Shown here: one piece after another, positions 45,335 through 53,513 of the stretch
How positions within the stretch are numbered: the first letter of the stretch is position 1
How the letters are laid out: each line of letters begins with the position of its first letter
NCBI GenBank assembly: GCA_025363655.1
Contig: JANYDK010000037.1
Coordinates: 70,191 to 134,190 of the forward strand
Direction of reading: 5' to 3'
Length of the DNA: 64,000 nt
DNA from: Deltaproteobacteria bacterium
GTDB lineage: Bacteria > Myxococcota_A > Polyangia > Polyangiales > JADJMO01
Translations under genes and position numbers: made by a program
The notes under the pieces: model-generated
Database searches by the model: none
What the model saw: only the letters and a program-made list of their open reading frames with translations
Told to the model about the DNA's origin: nothing

Positions 45335-46363
45335 ATGAACCGCACCCTCCACAACATCTCAGCCGCCGCGCTCATCGCGAGCTCCACGTCCTTCTTCCTC
45401 GGCTGTGCCGTGAGCGCCGATCACACCGAGAAGGAAGACGTCTCCGCCGAGACCACCGGCGCGCTCTCTTCCTACAAGGACCTCGGCGAGATCCCCGGCA
45501 CGGGCGAGGGCCGTACGTCCAAGTACAGCAATCCGCCGCGCTACTCGGCGTACACCTTCTACGCCGACAAGGGCGACGAGGTCGACGTCTGGGTGAAGGG
45601 AGCCAAGGGCGGAGACGACGACGCGGTCGTGTGGGTGCTCGACGCCAAGGACAAGACCATCGGCACCAACGACGACGCCGACGGGACCACGCGTGACGCG
45701 CACGTCGTCGTCACCGCGCCATCGACCGGACCGAAGGCGAAGTACCGAATCGTCTTCCGCGACTACTATCTGGCGAAGGCGACCTTCACCGTCAGCGTCC
45801 GCGTGAAGCCGGGCCTCACCAAGTGCGCCGTCGACGCCGACTGCGTGAAGACGAAGAGCGGCTGCTGCGGCCTCACCTTCACCGCAGTGAACGCCTCGCG
45901 CGTCGACGACGTCGCCTGCAAGCCGCCGTACCCGCCGTGCGCGCCGCCGCCCCCGATGCCGGACGATCTCCGCGTCGCCCAGTGCAACGCCGGCACCTGC
46001 GCCCTCGTCGAGCCGACGGCCATCGCTTGCGGTGGCTTCACGACGAACCCCCACGCCTGCCCGGCTGGCTACGTCTGCAAGAAGGACGGCGTGCCGATGG
46101 ACGTCCCTGGCAAGTGCGTCGCGGGATGCGACGAGAGCAAAGAGCCGAACCGCAAGTACGTCGCTCACTCGCCCGAGCAGTGCAAGCTCGTGCGCTACGC
46201 CTGCGAGCCCGGCACCGTCGGCTTCAGCAACGACTGCGGCTGCGGCTGCGAGCAGCCGAGCGACTGCCCGACGTTCATCAACTGCATGCCTGGCCCCGGC
46301 GACACTGCCACGACGTGCGCGACGCTCCGCGCCAAGTGTCCGTATACCCCGGTCGCCTTCTGA
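45335..46363 (+). CDS. Cys-rich lipoprotein
   Basis: 342 aa. Signal SAAALIASSTSFFLGCAVS. Residues about 45-155 form a beta-sandwich like a pre-peptidase C-terminal domain (YSAYTFYADKGDEVDVWVKG, DAVVWVLDAKDKTIGTNDDADG, AKYRIVFRDYYLAKATFTVSV). The C-terminal half holds about 20 Cys (KCAVDADCVKTKSGCCG, CAPPPPMP, GYVCKKDG, DCGCGCEQPSDCP) as disulfide-rich modules, a style common in myxobacterial surface lipoproteins. Function unknown. Confidence 0.82.
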   Translation: MNRTLHNISAAALIASSTSFFLGCAVSADHTEKEDVSAETTGALSSYKDLGEIPGTGEGRTSKYSNPPRYSAYTFYADKGDEVDVWVKGAKGGDDDAVVWVLDAKDKTIGTNDDADGTTRDAHVVVTAPSTGPKAKYRIVFRDYYLAKATFTVSVRVKPGLTKCAVDADCVKTKSGCCGLTFTAVNASRVDDVACKPPYPPCAPPPPMPDDLRVAQCNAGTCALVEPTAIACGGFTTNPHACPAGYVCKKDGVPMDVPGKCVAGCDESKEPNRKYVAHSPEQCKLVRYACEPGTVGFSNDCGCGCEQPSDCPTFINCMPGPGDTATTCATLRAKCPYTPVAF

Positions 46364-46417
46364 GAAGCTCTCCTGAGAAGCCAGCTCCCCGACAAGTTCC
46401 CTGAGAGGAAGCCGAGA

Positions 46418-46482
46418 GGCGGAGTCTTTCTGTCATGGATCTCCTCCGCCCACCGTCGCCACGCTTGCGACGACGGGCGACG
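46418..46482. terminator. Possible bidirectional terminator hairpins
   Basis: In the spacer between two convergent genes: GGCGGAG at 46418-46424 pairs with CTCCGCC at 46444-46450, and CGTCGCC at 46454-46460 with GGCGACG at 46476-46482. Neither has a long T run, so intrinsic termination is only suggested. Confidence 0.35.
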
Positions 46483-46486
46483 AGGC

Positions 46487-47890
46487 TCAGCGCGGCGGAC
46501 GACCGGTCTCGCCCGTCGCCGTCTTCGGGGGAGACTTCTCCCACGTCAGGTGATCGACGAGCGCGGCCGAGTCGAGGATGCCGTCGCTCGTATCCATGAC
46601 CATGAAGCGGAGGGTGATCGTCTCGCCGGGATCGACGCCGAACTTGGTGTTGAGCCAGCCGCTGCCGCCGCCGTAGATGAACTTGAGCTTGGGGCCGCCG
46701 GTGGTGTCGACCGCCATGATGGTATCGTCGGTCGAGCCCATTCCGGCGCCGTCGAAGTTGGTGCCGGCGAGGGTGCCGAAGATCGACGCCGCGGTGTCGC
46801 CGCCGACGCCGACGCAGTTCGCGAGCGCGGTCGGCTTCTGCAGACCGCTCGGCCCCGGGGACTTCGGGCAGAGCTGGAAGAAGCCTGAATTGACGGTGAT
46901 CGCGAGGCCCTTGCTGTCCTTGGCGACGTTGGTGTTCTTGAACTTCGCGGTGCTGGCGACGGCGAAGAACGCGTCGTTGAAGGGCGTGTTCCAGTACTGA
47001 TTGAACTCGCTCGAGAAGAACGCGTAGTCGAAGAGGAGCGCCTGCGCATTGCTCGGCACCTTGATGGTGATGCGCAGCTCCGTGTAGTCGTTGATGTTGA
47101 GACCGAGGCCGCCGACGCTGCCATTCGTCAGGGACTTGCAGGCGTCGCTGTCGATCGGGATCGCGGTGCAGGGGCTGGAGACTCCACCGAGCGCGGAGCC
47201 GTCGAGGCCACCGGTGGCGGTGCGGCTGCCCGGATCTTTGTCACCGAACACGCCGGACGAGATGCCGATCATGTTGGTGCCCATCCGGGCGGCGTTGCTC
47301 CCGAAGGAGTTGATGATCTTGGTCGCAGTCGTGTGGTTGTTGCCGGCGACGATCGTCGAGCTGAGGAAGCCGCCCTTGCTCGAGTACCACTCGGCCTTCA
47401 CCAGCGGATCCATCACCGGGCCCGCCTTGGTCTTGCTTCGCTGCGCGCAGAGGTCGCCGGCGCGCACGAAATCTTGGGGCGTCGCCGACGAGTCGGCCGG
47501 CGGGCAGTTGGTGATCGGGTTGTCCTTGGTGCCGTCGCAGTCGTTGTCGACGCCGTCACCTTCGAAGTCGTACGCCTCCGGGTTGATCGTCCCGTCGTGA
47601 TCGTCGCAGTCGTCTTTGCCGTCGAGGTAGCCGTCCTTGTCGCAGTCGCCCGCGGGGCAGGAGCCGCCGGTGTCGGTCGGCGCGAGCGTGTCGCCGATGT
47701 GGAGGCCGCCGTCGTCGTCCGCGTCGGTCGGCAGGGTGTGCGTGTCACCCCCCGAGCCCGAGTCGCTGGCCGGATCGTTGGAATCGAAGTCCTCCGGGCC
47801 GCCCGGATCCTTGCTTGCCGAACAGGCGGCGAGCGCGAGGGCGATGAGGCCAAACGAGGGGATTCGGATGATGGAAGTGAAGCGATGCAT
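46487..47890 (-). CDS. MopE-like lipoprotein with choice-of-anchor-L-like domain
   Basis: 467 aa from ATG 47890. Signal FGLIALALAACSASK, an acidic linker, then a MopE-like metal-binding block DKDGYLDGKDDCDDHDGTIN and DGVDNDCDGTKDN (calcium loops). The rest resembles a choice-of-anchor L domain: FDYAFFSSEFNQYWNTPFNDAFF, then GLAITVNSGFFQLCP and LRFMVMDTSDGILDSAALVDHL. Proteins of this plan are exported and surface-bound, usually with unknown ligands. Confidence 0.87.
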   Translation of the reverse strand: MHRFTSIIRIPSFGLIALALAACSASKDPGGPEDFDSNDPASDSGSGGDTHTLPTDADDDGGLHIGDTLAPTDTGGSCPAGDCDKDGYLDGKDDCDDHDGTINPEAYDFEGDGVDNDCDGTKDNPITNCPPADSSATPQDFVRAGDLCAQRSKTKAGPVMDPLVKAEWYSSKGGFLSSTIVAGNNHTTATKIINSFGSNAARMGTNMIGISSGVFGDKDPGSRTATGGLDGSALGGVSSPCTAIPIDSDACKSLTNGSVGGLGLNINDYTELRITIKVPSNAQALLFDYAFFSSEFNQYWNTPFNDAFFAVASTAKFKNTNVAKDSKGLAITVNSGFFQLCPKSPGPSGLQKPTALANCVGVGGDTAASIFGTLAGTNFDGAGMGSTDDTIMAVDTTGGPKLKFIYGGGSGWLNTKFGVDPGETITLRFMVMDTSDGILDSAALVDHLTWEKSPPKTATGETGRPPR

Positions 47891-48119
47891 TGGGCGAGCC
47901 TCCCTACGGAACCGCGCACTTTGAGCGCTGCGAGGGGGGTCACGCAACACCCTTTACATGCGAAGGATGCATGGGCCGTCGCAGCGGCAGAACGCGCAGC
48001 CCCATTGGATCGTAGCGTTGCGCATCCGCATGCGTACGTGCGTGGAAGCGTCACAAAGATGAGACGAACCGGCGCGCGGTCACTCGCCCCCCGCGCCTCA
48101 CCGGGTTACCTAGGACGAG
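47891..48119. promoter_or_regulatory. Divergent intergenic region, 229 bases
   Basis: It separates the MopE-like lipoprotein and TerB copy 2. It contains short palindromic words (CATGCGAAGGATGCATG near 47962-47978, GCATGCGTACGTGC near 48031-48044) and no gene. The promoters of both flanking operons must be here, but no confident -10/-35 could be assigned. Confidence 0.4.
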
Positions 48120-48656
48120 ATGCTCAAGCTCGAAAACCAGACCATCGCCAAGCTCCGCGACCGCTTGAAAGAGCGCGGCGAGCGTCCGTCGCTCTTCGCC
48201 ACCGATCTCGCGGCGCTCGCGCAGCAGGAGGTGCCATCCGACGTGCTCCTCCGCTTCGATGCCTTGTGCGAGGTGATGTACTTGATGGCCGCCGCCGACG
48301 GGAAGGTCACCGCCGACGAAGAGGACACGCTCCGCGGCGCGATCCGCGAGCTCTCCGAAGGCAACGTCCGCTCGGTGCAGATTCGCTCGATGATGGAGGG
48401 CGCGCAGATGCGTCTCGCCAAAGAAGGGCGTGATGCACGGGTGAAGGCGATCGCGCAGACGCTCGAAGAAGACGTCCCGACGATCGACGTCGCCTTCATC
48501 CTCGCGGCCGCCGTCGCCTTCGCCGACGACGAGATCGCCGACGCGGAGAACGAGCTCCTCAACCAGTTCGCCGAAGCGCTCGGCATCGATCCCGAGCACG
48601 CCGAGCACTTGCTCGACGAAATGGGGCTCGAGGGCGGCGCGGCTGACGAAGCGTGA
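48120..48656 (+). CDS. TerB-family helical protein (copy 2)
   Basis: 178 aa. TerB-like bundle: FDALCEVMYLMAAADGKVTADEEDTLRGAI and DVAFILAAAVAFADDEIADAENELLNQFAEALGI. It has the same two ADxxxxxxE loops as the 40510-40950 copy, with GRDARLKAIAGRLPT there and GRDARVKAIAQTLEE here, so they are diverged paralogues. The stop overlaps the GTG of the ligase gene (GTGA), a tighter coupling than in copy 1. Confidence 0.86.
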   Translation: MLKLENQTIAKLRDRLKERGERPSLFATDLAALAQQEVPSDVLLRFDALCEVMYLMAAADGKVTADEEDTLRGAIRELSEGNVRSVQIRSMMEGAQMRLAKEGRDARVKAIAQTLEEDVPTIDVAFILAAAVAFADDEIADAENELLNQFAEALGIDPEHAEHLLDEMGLEGGAADEA

Positions 48657-50221
48657 GCTCGCAACGCCCTGCACGCGCCACCGATCTCCTCGTCGCCATC
48701 TCCCGCAATGCACCGCGGGACGTTCCGCTCGTCGTCGACGCCGAAGGGTCGACCGACGTCGAACGTTTTCTCGAACGCGTCGATCGTGCGGCCGCGGCGC
48801 TGCTCGGCGAGGCGAAGACGCTCGCGGGGCGACGGGTCGGAATCCTCGCGCCGCCCGGTGCGTCGTTCCTCGTGGCGCTCTTCGGAGCCTTTCATGCCGG
48901 CGCCGCCGTCGTCGTCCTCTCGCCGCTCCATCCGCCGCCGGAGATGCAATATTTCCTCGACCACGCGGGCGTCGACACGCTCGTCGTCGATCGATCGCAC
49001 GCTTCGCTGGTGGCGCCGCTCGTCACAGGAGCCGACGGCCTCGAGCGTCGCCTGCTCACCATCGACGAGCTGCACGCGGGCACTCGTCGCGGCGATCCGC
49101 CTGGAGCGCGCCCCGACGACGATGCATTGATTCTTTATACGAGTGGGACGACGGCGCGGCCGAAGGGGGCGCGCATCACCCACGACAACCTGGCGACGCA
49201 ATCGGCGCTCCTTCGCGAGGCGTGGCGATGGTCACCGGGCGATCGACTGCTCCACGCGCTCCCGCTCCATCACCTTCACGGGCTCGGCATCGCGCTCCTC
49301 ACGGCGCTGAGCGCAGGCGCGGGCGTGCACGTGCTCCCTCGCTTCGATGCGCACGCGATGTGGGAAGCGATCGCCGTGCCCGCGAGCGGTCTCGAAGATC
49401 GTGAGCCGGTCTTGATGTCGGTGCCGACGATCTTCTCCCGCATGCTCGGCACCTTCGAGGCAGCAGAAGAGCGCGTGCGACGTCGATGGACGGCCGGGGC
49501 GCGTACGTTGCGACTCGCCACCAGCGGCTCGGCGGCGCTCGGCGTCACGCTCTCGGCGCGCTTCTCCGCCATCGCCGGCGAGGCCCCGCTCGAACGCTTC
49601 GGGATGACCGAGATCGGCGTCGGCACCGCGGCGCGCATCGGCGGTCCGCGCATCGCAGGCTCCGCGGGCGTGCCGCTCCCCACCGTCGAAGTGCGCGTCG
49701 TCGACGACACGCTTCGTGACGTCGCACCGGGCGAAGAAGGCGAGCTCCTCGTGCGCGGCCCCAGTGTATTTCCGGGCTACGACGGCGACGACGCGGCCAG
49801 CCGCGCCGCCTTCCCCTTCGGTCGGGACGAAGGCTGGTTTCGCACCGGCGACGCGGTGGTCTTCGGCGACGACGGCGAGATGCGCGTCCGCGGTCGTCTC
49901 TCGGTCGACGTCTTGAAGAGCGGCGGCTACAAAATCTCGGCGCTCGAAATCGAAGACGTGTTGCGCGCGCACCCCGATCTCGTCGACGTCGCGGTGGTCG
50001 GCTTGCCCGATCCCGAGTGGGGCGATCTCGTCACCGCGGTGGTCGTGAGCCGAGCCGGTTGCACCTTCGACGAGGACGCGCTCCGTACATTTTGTCGCGA
50101 ACGCCTCGCTGCCTACAAGGTGCCGAAGCGCTTCGTGGCGATGGAAGCGCTGCCCCGCAACGTCGTCGGCAAGGTGGTCAAGCCGGCGCTCGCTTTGGCC
50201 ATCGCGCCTGCGATACGCTGA
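48653..50221 (+). CDS. Acyl-CoA synthetase / AMP ligase (copy 2)
   Basis: 522 aa from GTG 48653. ANL motifs: ALILYTSGTTARPKGARITH (A3; the Lys of PKG is kept), LERFGMTEIGVGTAARIG (A5), WFRTGDAVVF (A7), RGRLSVDVLKSGGYKISALE (A8) and catalytic Lys in PRNVVGKVVKP (A10). It aligns along its length with copy 1 (LHALPLHHLHGLGIALLTAL, LRLATSGSAALGVTLSARF, GPRIAGSAGVPLPTVEVRV), a clear paralogue. The acyl substrate is not evident; MatB-like is the best guess. Confidence 0.92.
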   Translation: MSSQRPARATDLLVAISRNAPRDVPLVVDAEGSTDVERFLERVDRAAAALLGEAKTLAGRRVGILAPPGASFLVALFGAFHAGAAVVVLSPLHPPPEMQYFLDHAGVDTLVVDRSHASLVAPLVTGADGLERRLLTIDELHAGTRRGDPPGARPDDDALILYTSGTTARPKGARITHDNLATQSALLREAWRWSPGDRLLHALPLHHLHGLGIALLTALSAGAGVHVLPRFDAHAMWEAIAVPASGLEDREPVLMSVPTIFSRMLGTFEAAEERVRRRWTAGARTLRLATSGSAALGVTLSARFSAIAGEAPLERFGMTEIGVGTAARIGGPRIAGSAGVPLPTVEVRVVDDTLRDVAPGEEGELLVRGPSVFPGYDGDDAASRAAFPFGRDEGWFRTGDAVVFGDDGEMRVRGRLSVDVLKSGGYKISALEIEDVLRAHPDLVDVAVVGLPDPEWGDLVTAVVVSRAGCTFDEDALRTFCRERLAAYKVPKRFVAMEALPRNVVGKVVKPALALAIAPAIR

Positions 50222-50225
50222 GAGC

Positions 50226-51125
50226 GTGCGGCGCTTCACGTTCCCATCGCTCGTCCTCGTGGCGGCGCTGCCGATCGTGATCCTCGATGCACCGGTGGCG
50301 CGCGCCTTCGTGCCGCCCACCGCGCGCGTGCAGACCTTCGGAGAGATGGTCCTCGTCCCTGGCGCGAGCTACAAATTCGGGAAGCAAGCGGTGTGGGGCG
50401 GTCCGCACGCCGGGCAGATGATCCCCGGCGCCGACGCCGAAGGGGTCACCGTCACCGTCGGCACCTTCTTCCTCGATCGCACCGAGGTCACCGTTCGCGC
50501 TTACGGAGCGTGCGTCAGCTCCGGCAAGTGCGTCGCGCTCAGCCAGGGCAACGAGACCAACGACTGCACCTACGATCGCCCGGGGTACGCCGAGCATCCG
50601 CTCAACTGCGTGTCGTTCGACGAAGCGAAGGCGTTCTGCGGCTCTCTAGGCAAGCGCCTCCCCGACGAATTCGAATGGGAGCTCGCCGAGCGCGGGCCGA
50701 CGAGCCGGCCGTTTCCCTGGGGCGAAGCGCCGCCGACGCCGAAGCACGTCAACGCCTGTGATGCGAGCTGCGTGCGCGAAGAGCTGAAGAAGGGCTCCAC
50801 CTTCACGTCGCTTTGGGTCGACACCGGCGGCGACGATCTCTGGGCCTTCACCGCGCCGGTCGGCACCTATCCCGATGGCGTCAGCCAATACGGCGCGCTC
50901 GACTTGTCGGGCAACGTCGAAGAGTGGGTGCTCGATTTGTGGGGCCCGATCTCGGCGACGCCGACCACTTCGGTCCCGCCGGGCGGCTACGAAGATCACG
51001 TCGTGCGCGGCGGCTCGTGGGACCTCGGGACCATCGACACCTTCAGCGGCGTGAGGCGAAGCGCCGCGGCCAAAGACACTCGCACGAGCTGGCTCGGATT
51101 CCGCTGCGCGCGCGACGGCGCCTGA
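50226..51125 (+). CDS. Exported FGE-sulfatase-fold protein (copy 1)
   Basis: 299 aa from GTG 50226, 4 bases after the ligase stop. A signal peptide ends near ARAF. The FGE-sulfatase/SUMF1 fold is seen in MVLVPGASYKFG, VTVGTFFLDRTEVTVRAYGACV, LNCVSFDEAKAFCGSLGKRLP, DEFEWELAERG, DLSGNVEEWV and RGGSWD...WLGFRCA. The active-site Cys pair of true formylglycine-generating enzymes before the GFRCA end is missing, so it is more likely a binding or scaffold protein. Paralogue of the gene at 52577. Confidence 0.87.
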   Translation: MRRFTFPSLVLVAALPIVILDAPVARAFVPPTARVQTFGEMVLVPGASYKFGKQAVWGGPHAGQMIPGADAEGVTVTVGTFFLDRTEVTVRAYGACVSSGKCVALSQGNETNDCTYDRPGYAEHPLNCVSFDEAKAFCGSLGKRLPDEFEWELAERGPTSRPFPWGEAPPTPKHVNACDASCVREELKKGSTFTSLWVDTGGDDLWAFTAPVGTYPDGVSQYGALDLSGNVEEWVLDLWGPISATPTTSVPPGGYEDHVVRGGSWDLGTIDTFSGVRRSAAAKDTRTSWLGFRCARDGA

Positions 51126-51138
51126 ACCTCGAAAGCAC

Positions 51139-51888
51139 TCACTTGAAGCTGTTCAGGTGGACGACGTACCACTCGCCGCGCCAAGAGATCATCGACTTCA
51201 CCGGCAACGAGCCTTCGGTGCCGTCGCTCCTCGTGAAGACGAGCTTGCCGTCGAGGACGCGATCGTAGCCGAGCTTGTTGCCCTCCGAGCCGGGCTCCAT
51301 CCATTTCGCCTTCGCCACCGGGATTTCGAGCGCGATGAAGCGGGCCTTGGTCGGCTCGTCTCCGAGCTTCTTGTGGTACGCGTGAATGTCGCGCGCGAAG
51401 GCGCCGAGAAGCCGCTGCTTGTAGTCGGCCGGCGGGTTGGGAATCGCCTTCACCTGCGCATAGGCGACGAGGGGGAAGAACGCCGCCGCTGCGTGCGCAG
51501 GCTCGTCGCGGACGATTGCCTCCCAAAGAAGACGCGTGCGTTGCGCGTACGAAGGTGAGTCGAGCGTGGGTAAGGCGTCGGTCTGTCCGAGCGGGCCGCC
51601 GTCGTCGGCGTAGAGCGGCGGTGCGATGTCGGCGGGCGCGTCGGCAGCGACATCTCCAGCGCTGGCATCGGCGCTCGTCGGGGCATCGGCGCTCGTCGTC
51701 GCGCTGGCGTCGACTGGACCCGTGCCCGACGCCGTGTCGGGTTTTCCGCTCGTCGCAGCAGCCACGGCATCGGCGGGCGAGGGCGGTGGTTCCTTGTCGC
51801 AGCCGAGCCCCAGCCCTACCGAGACGGCCAACGAAGCAGCCAGACTGGCAGCCGACGAACGGAAACCTCGATGCGCAGCGCCGAACAT
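51139..51888 (-). CDS. Lipoprotein of unknown function
   Basis: 249 aa from ATG 51888. Signal SLAASLAVSVGLGLGCDK, then about 75 residues of Ala/Asp/Ser/Thr linker, and a compact C-terminal domain of ~130 residues (LLWEAIVRDEPAHAAAAFFPLVAYAQVK, YDRVLDGKLVFTRSDGTEGSLPVKSMISWRGEWYVVHL). That end, a strand with WRGEWYVVHL, is as in small SnoaL/NTF2-like or DUF domains; no firm name. It is convergent with copy 1 of the FGE-fold gene and divergent from the PaiB-like gene. Confidence 0.75.
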   Translation of the reverse strand: MFGAAHRGFRSSAASLAASLAVSVGLGLGCDKEPPPSPADAVAAATSGKPDTASGTGPVDASATTSADAPTSADASAGDVAADAPADIAPPLYADDGGPLGQTDALPTLDSPSYAQRTRLLWEAIVRDEPAHAAAAFFPLVAYAQVKAIPNPPADYKQRLLGAFARDIHAYHKKLGDEPTKARFIALEIPVAKAKWMEPGSEGNKLGYDRVLDGKLVFTRSDGTEGSLPVKSMISWRGEWYVVHLNSFK

Positions 51889-51935
51889 CGCCCGACGTTG
51901 CCACCGCTCACGCCCTCTACGCAAGAATCACCCGC

Positions 51936-52574
51936 ATGTACGTACCGAGGCTCTTCGCCGAGACCGACACTGGCCGCTTGCACGGCCTCATCGAGGCTCA
52001 TTCGTTCGGGCTCCTCGTCGCACCCTCCGCGCCGACGGGCTCGCCGCCCGAGCTGGCGCACGTGCCCTTCCTCCTCGATCGCGAGGTCGGACCGTTCGGC
52101 CAGCTGCGTCTTCACGTCGCGAGGCAGAATCCCATCGCCGAGGCTCTACTCGGCGGCGCGCGGGTGACGGCGGTCTTCCTCGGCCCGCATGGGTACGTCT
52201 CGCCGCGCTGGTACGAAGATCCGGCGCGCCAGGTGCCGACCTGGAACTACGCCGCGGTGCACGCGCACGGAATCGTCACCAAGCAGTCGCGCGAAGAGCT
52301 GCTGCAGACGGTGGAAGATCTCGCCACGCTTCACGAAGCCCACGAAAACAAGACCAATCCGTGGTCGGTCGAGGTGGCCGCGCCCGGCTTCGTCGACGGC
52401 CTCCTCGGCGCCATCGTCGGCTTTTCGATCGTCATCGACGCGCTCGAGGGCAAGCTCAAGCTCAGCCAGAATCGCTCGCCGGTCGATCAAGCGCGGGTGC
52501 GCGAGGCGTTCGCGTCTCGTGGCGCACCCGACGATCTCGCGATGTTGGCGCTGATGTCGCCGAGATCACCGTAA
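51936..52574 (+). CDS. PaiB-like FMN-binding family protein
   Basis: 212 aa from ATG 51936; upstream extension is antisense to the lipoprotein. The start MYVPRLFAETD, then LLVAPSAPTGSPPELAHVPFLLDR, FLGPHGYVSPRWYEDPARQVPTWNYAAVHAHG and IVGFSIVIDALEGKLKLSQNRSP are the PaiB/FMN-binding negative regulator pattern. Bacillus PaiB represses sporulation and protease genes; elsewhere the family may bind FMN or haem. The gene is followed at once by convergent FGE-fold copy 2. Confidence 0.92.
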   Translation: MYVPRLFAETDTGRLHGLIEAHSFGLLVAPSAPTGSPPELAHVPFLLDREVGPFGQLRLHVARQNPIAEALLGGARVTAVFLGPHGYVSPRWYEDPARQVPTWNYAAVHAHGIVTKQSREELLQTVEDLATLHEAHENKTNPWSVEVAAPGFVDGLLGAIVGFSIVIDALEGKLKLSQNRSPVDQARVREAFASRGAPDDLAMLALMSPRSP

Positions 52575-52576
52575 AA

Positions 52577-53488
52577 TCAAGCTCCCCGTGCACAGCGGAA
52601 GCCGAGCCACGAAGCGCGCGTGGTCTCGACCGCTTCGGTGCGTCGCGTGCCGGAGAAGGCGTCGTAGCTGTTGAGATCCCATGAGCCGCCACGGACGACG
52701 AAGTCGTTCACGCCCGAGCCGCCAGGTCCTGGGTTGGCGATGTCGTTCCACGGATCGCTCATCCACTCTTCGACGTTGCCCGACATGTCGAGGGCGCCGA
52801 AGGGGCTGGCGTTGATCGGATACGTCGCGACCGGTGCGGTGAACGGAAAGCCGTCGTCGTCGGGCGGGCTCGGCCAGAGGGAGGTGAACGACTCTCCGAG
52901 CAGCGTCATCGCGTCCTTGGCGCAGGAGGCGTCGCTGGCGTTGACGTGCTTCGGCGTCGGCGGGTCGTTGCCCCAGGGAAACGCCAAGCTGGTCGGACCG
53001 CGCTCGGCGAGCTCCCATTCGCGCTCGCTCGGGAGCCGCTTGCCCATGTACGCGCAGTACTCTTCGGCCTCGACGTGGTTGACGCAGTTGATCGGGTGCT
53101 CGTCGAACCCAGCCTTCGCGTAGGTACAGAGGACGTTGTGGTTGGAGGCGAAGTTGTCGCCGTCGGTGAGCGCCTTGCACTTGCCGGAGTGAACGCACGC
53201 CGAATACGCCGAGACGGTGACCTCCGTGCGATCGATCCAGAAGGAGGCGACGCGCGCCTCGTAGCCGAGCGGATCGGCGATCACCGAGCTGCCGGGGACC
53301 GGGCCTTGCCACGTCGCTTGTGCGGCGAATCGATACGTCGCGCCGGGCACGTAGACCATGTCGCCGGCGACGGGGCGCACCTTCACGCCGGGCGGGACGA
53401 AGGCGATCGCGGGCCCCGCGGCGGCGAGCGTCGTCAACGCGACGAGGGCCGCGAGCGCGAACGACGTGGATGAAAACGAGCGCATCAT
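52577..53488 (-). CDS. Exported FGE-sulfatase-fold protein (copy 2)
   Basis: 303 aa. Signal FALAALVALTTLAAAGPAIA. Same plan as the 50226 gene: DMVYVPGATYRFAAQ, FWIDRTEVTVSAYSACVHSGKC, INCVNHVEAEEYCAYMGKRLP, SEREWELAERGPTSLAFPWG, PTPKHVNASDASC, LDMSGNVEEWM and VRGGSWDLNSYDAFSG...WLGFRCARG. The catalytic Cys of true FGE is again absent. The two copies face opposite ways with the lipoprotein and PaiB-like genes between them. Confidence 0.87.
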   Translation of the reverse strand: MMRSFSSTSFALAALVALTTLAAAGPAIAFVPPGVKVRPVAGDMVYVPGATYRFAAQATWQGPVPGSSVIADPLGYEARVASFWIDRTEVTVSAYSACVHSGKCKALTDGDNFASNHNVLCTYAKAGFDEHPINCVNHVEAEEYCAYMGKRLPSEREWELAERGPTSLAFPWGNDPPTPKHVNASDASCAKDAMTLLGESFTSLWPSPPDDDGFPFTAPVATYPINASPFGALDMSGNVEEWMSDPWNDIANPGPGGSGVNDFVVRGGSWDLNSYDAFSGTRRTEAVETTRASWLGFRCARGA

Positions 53489-53513
53489 CGAGTTCTCGTG
53501 GTCTCCGATTCTA

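Noticed and set aside
50226-51125. True formylglycine-generating enzyme for sulfatases
   Set aside because: The catalytic Cys pair is missing and no sulfatase gene is in the window.
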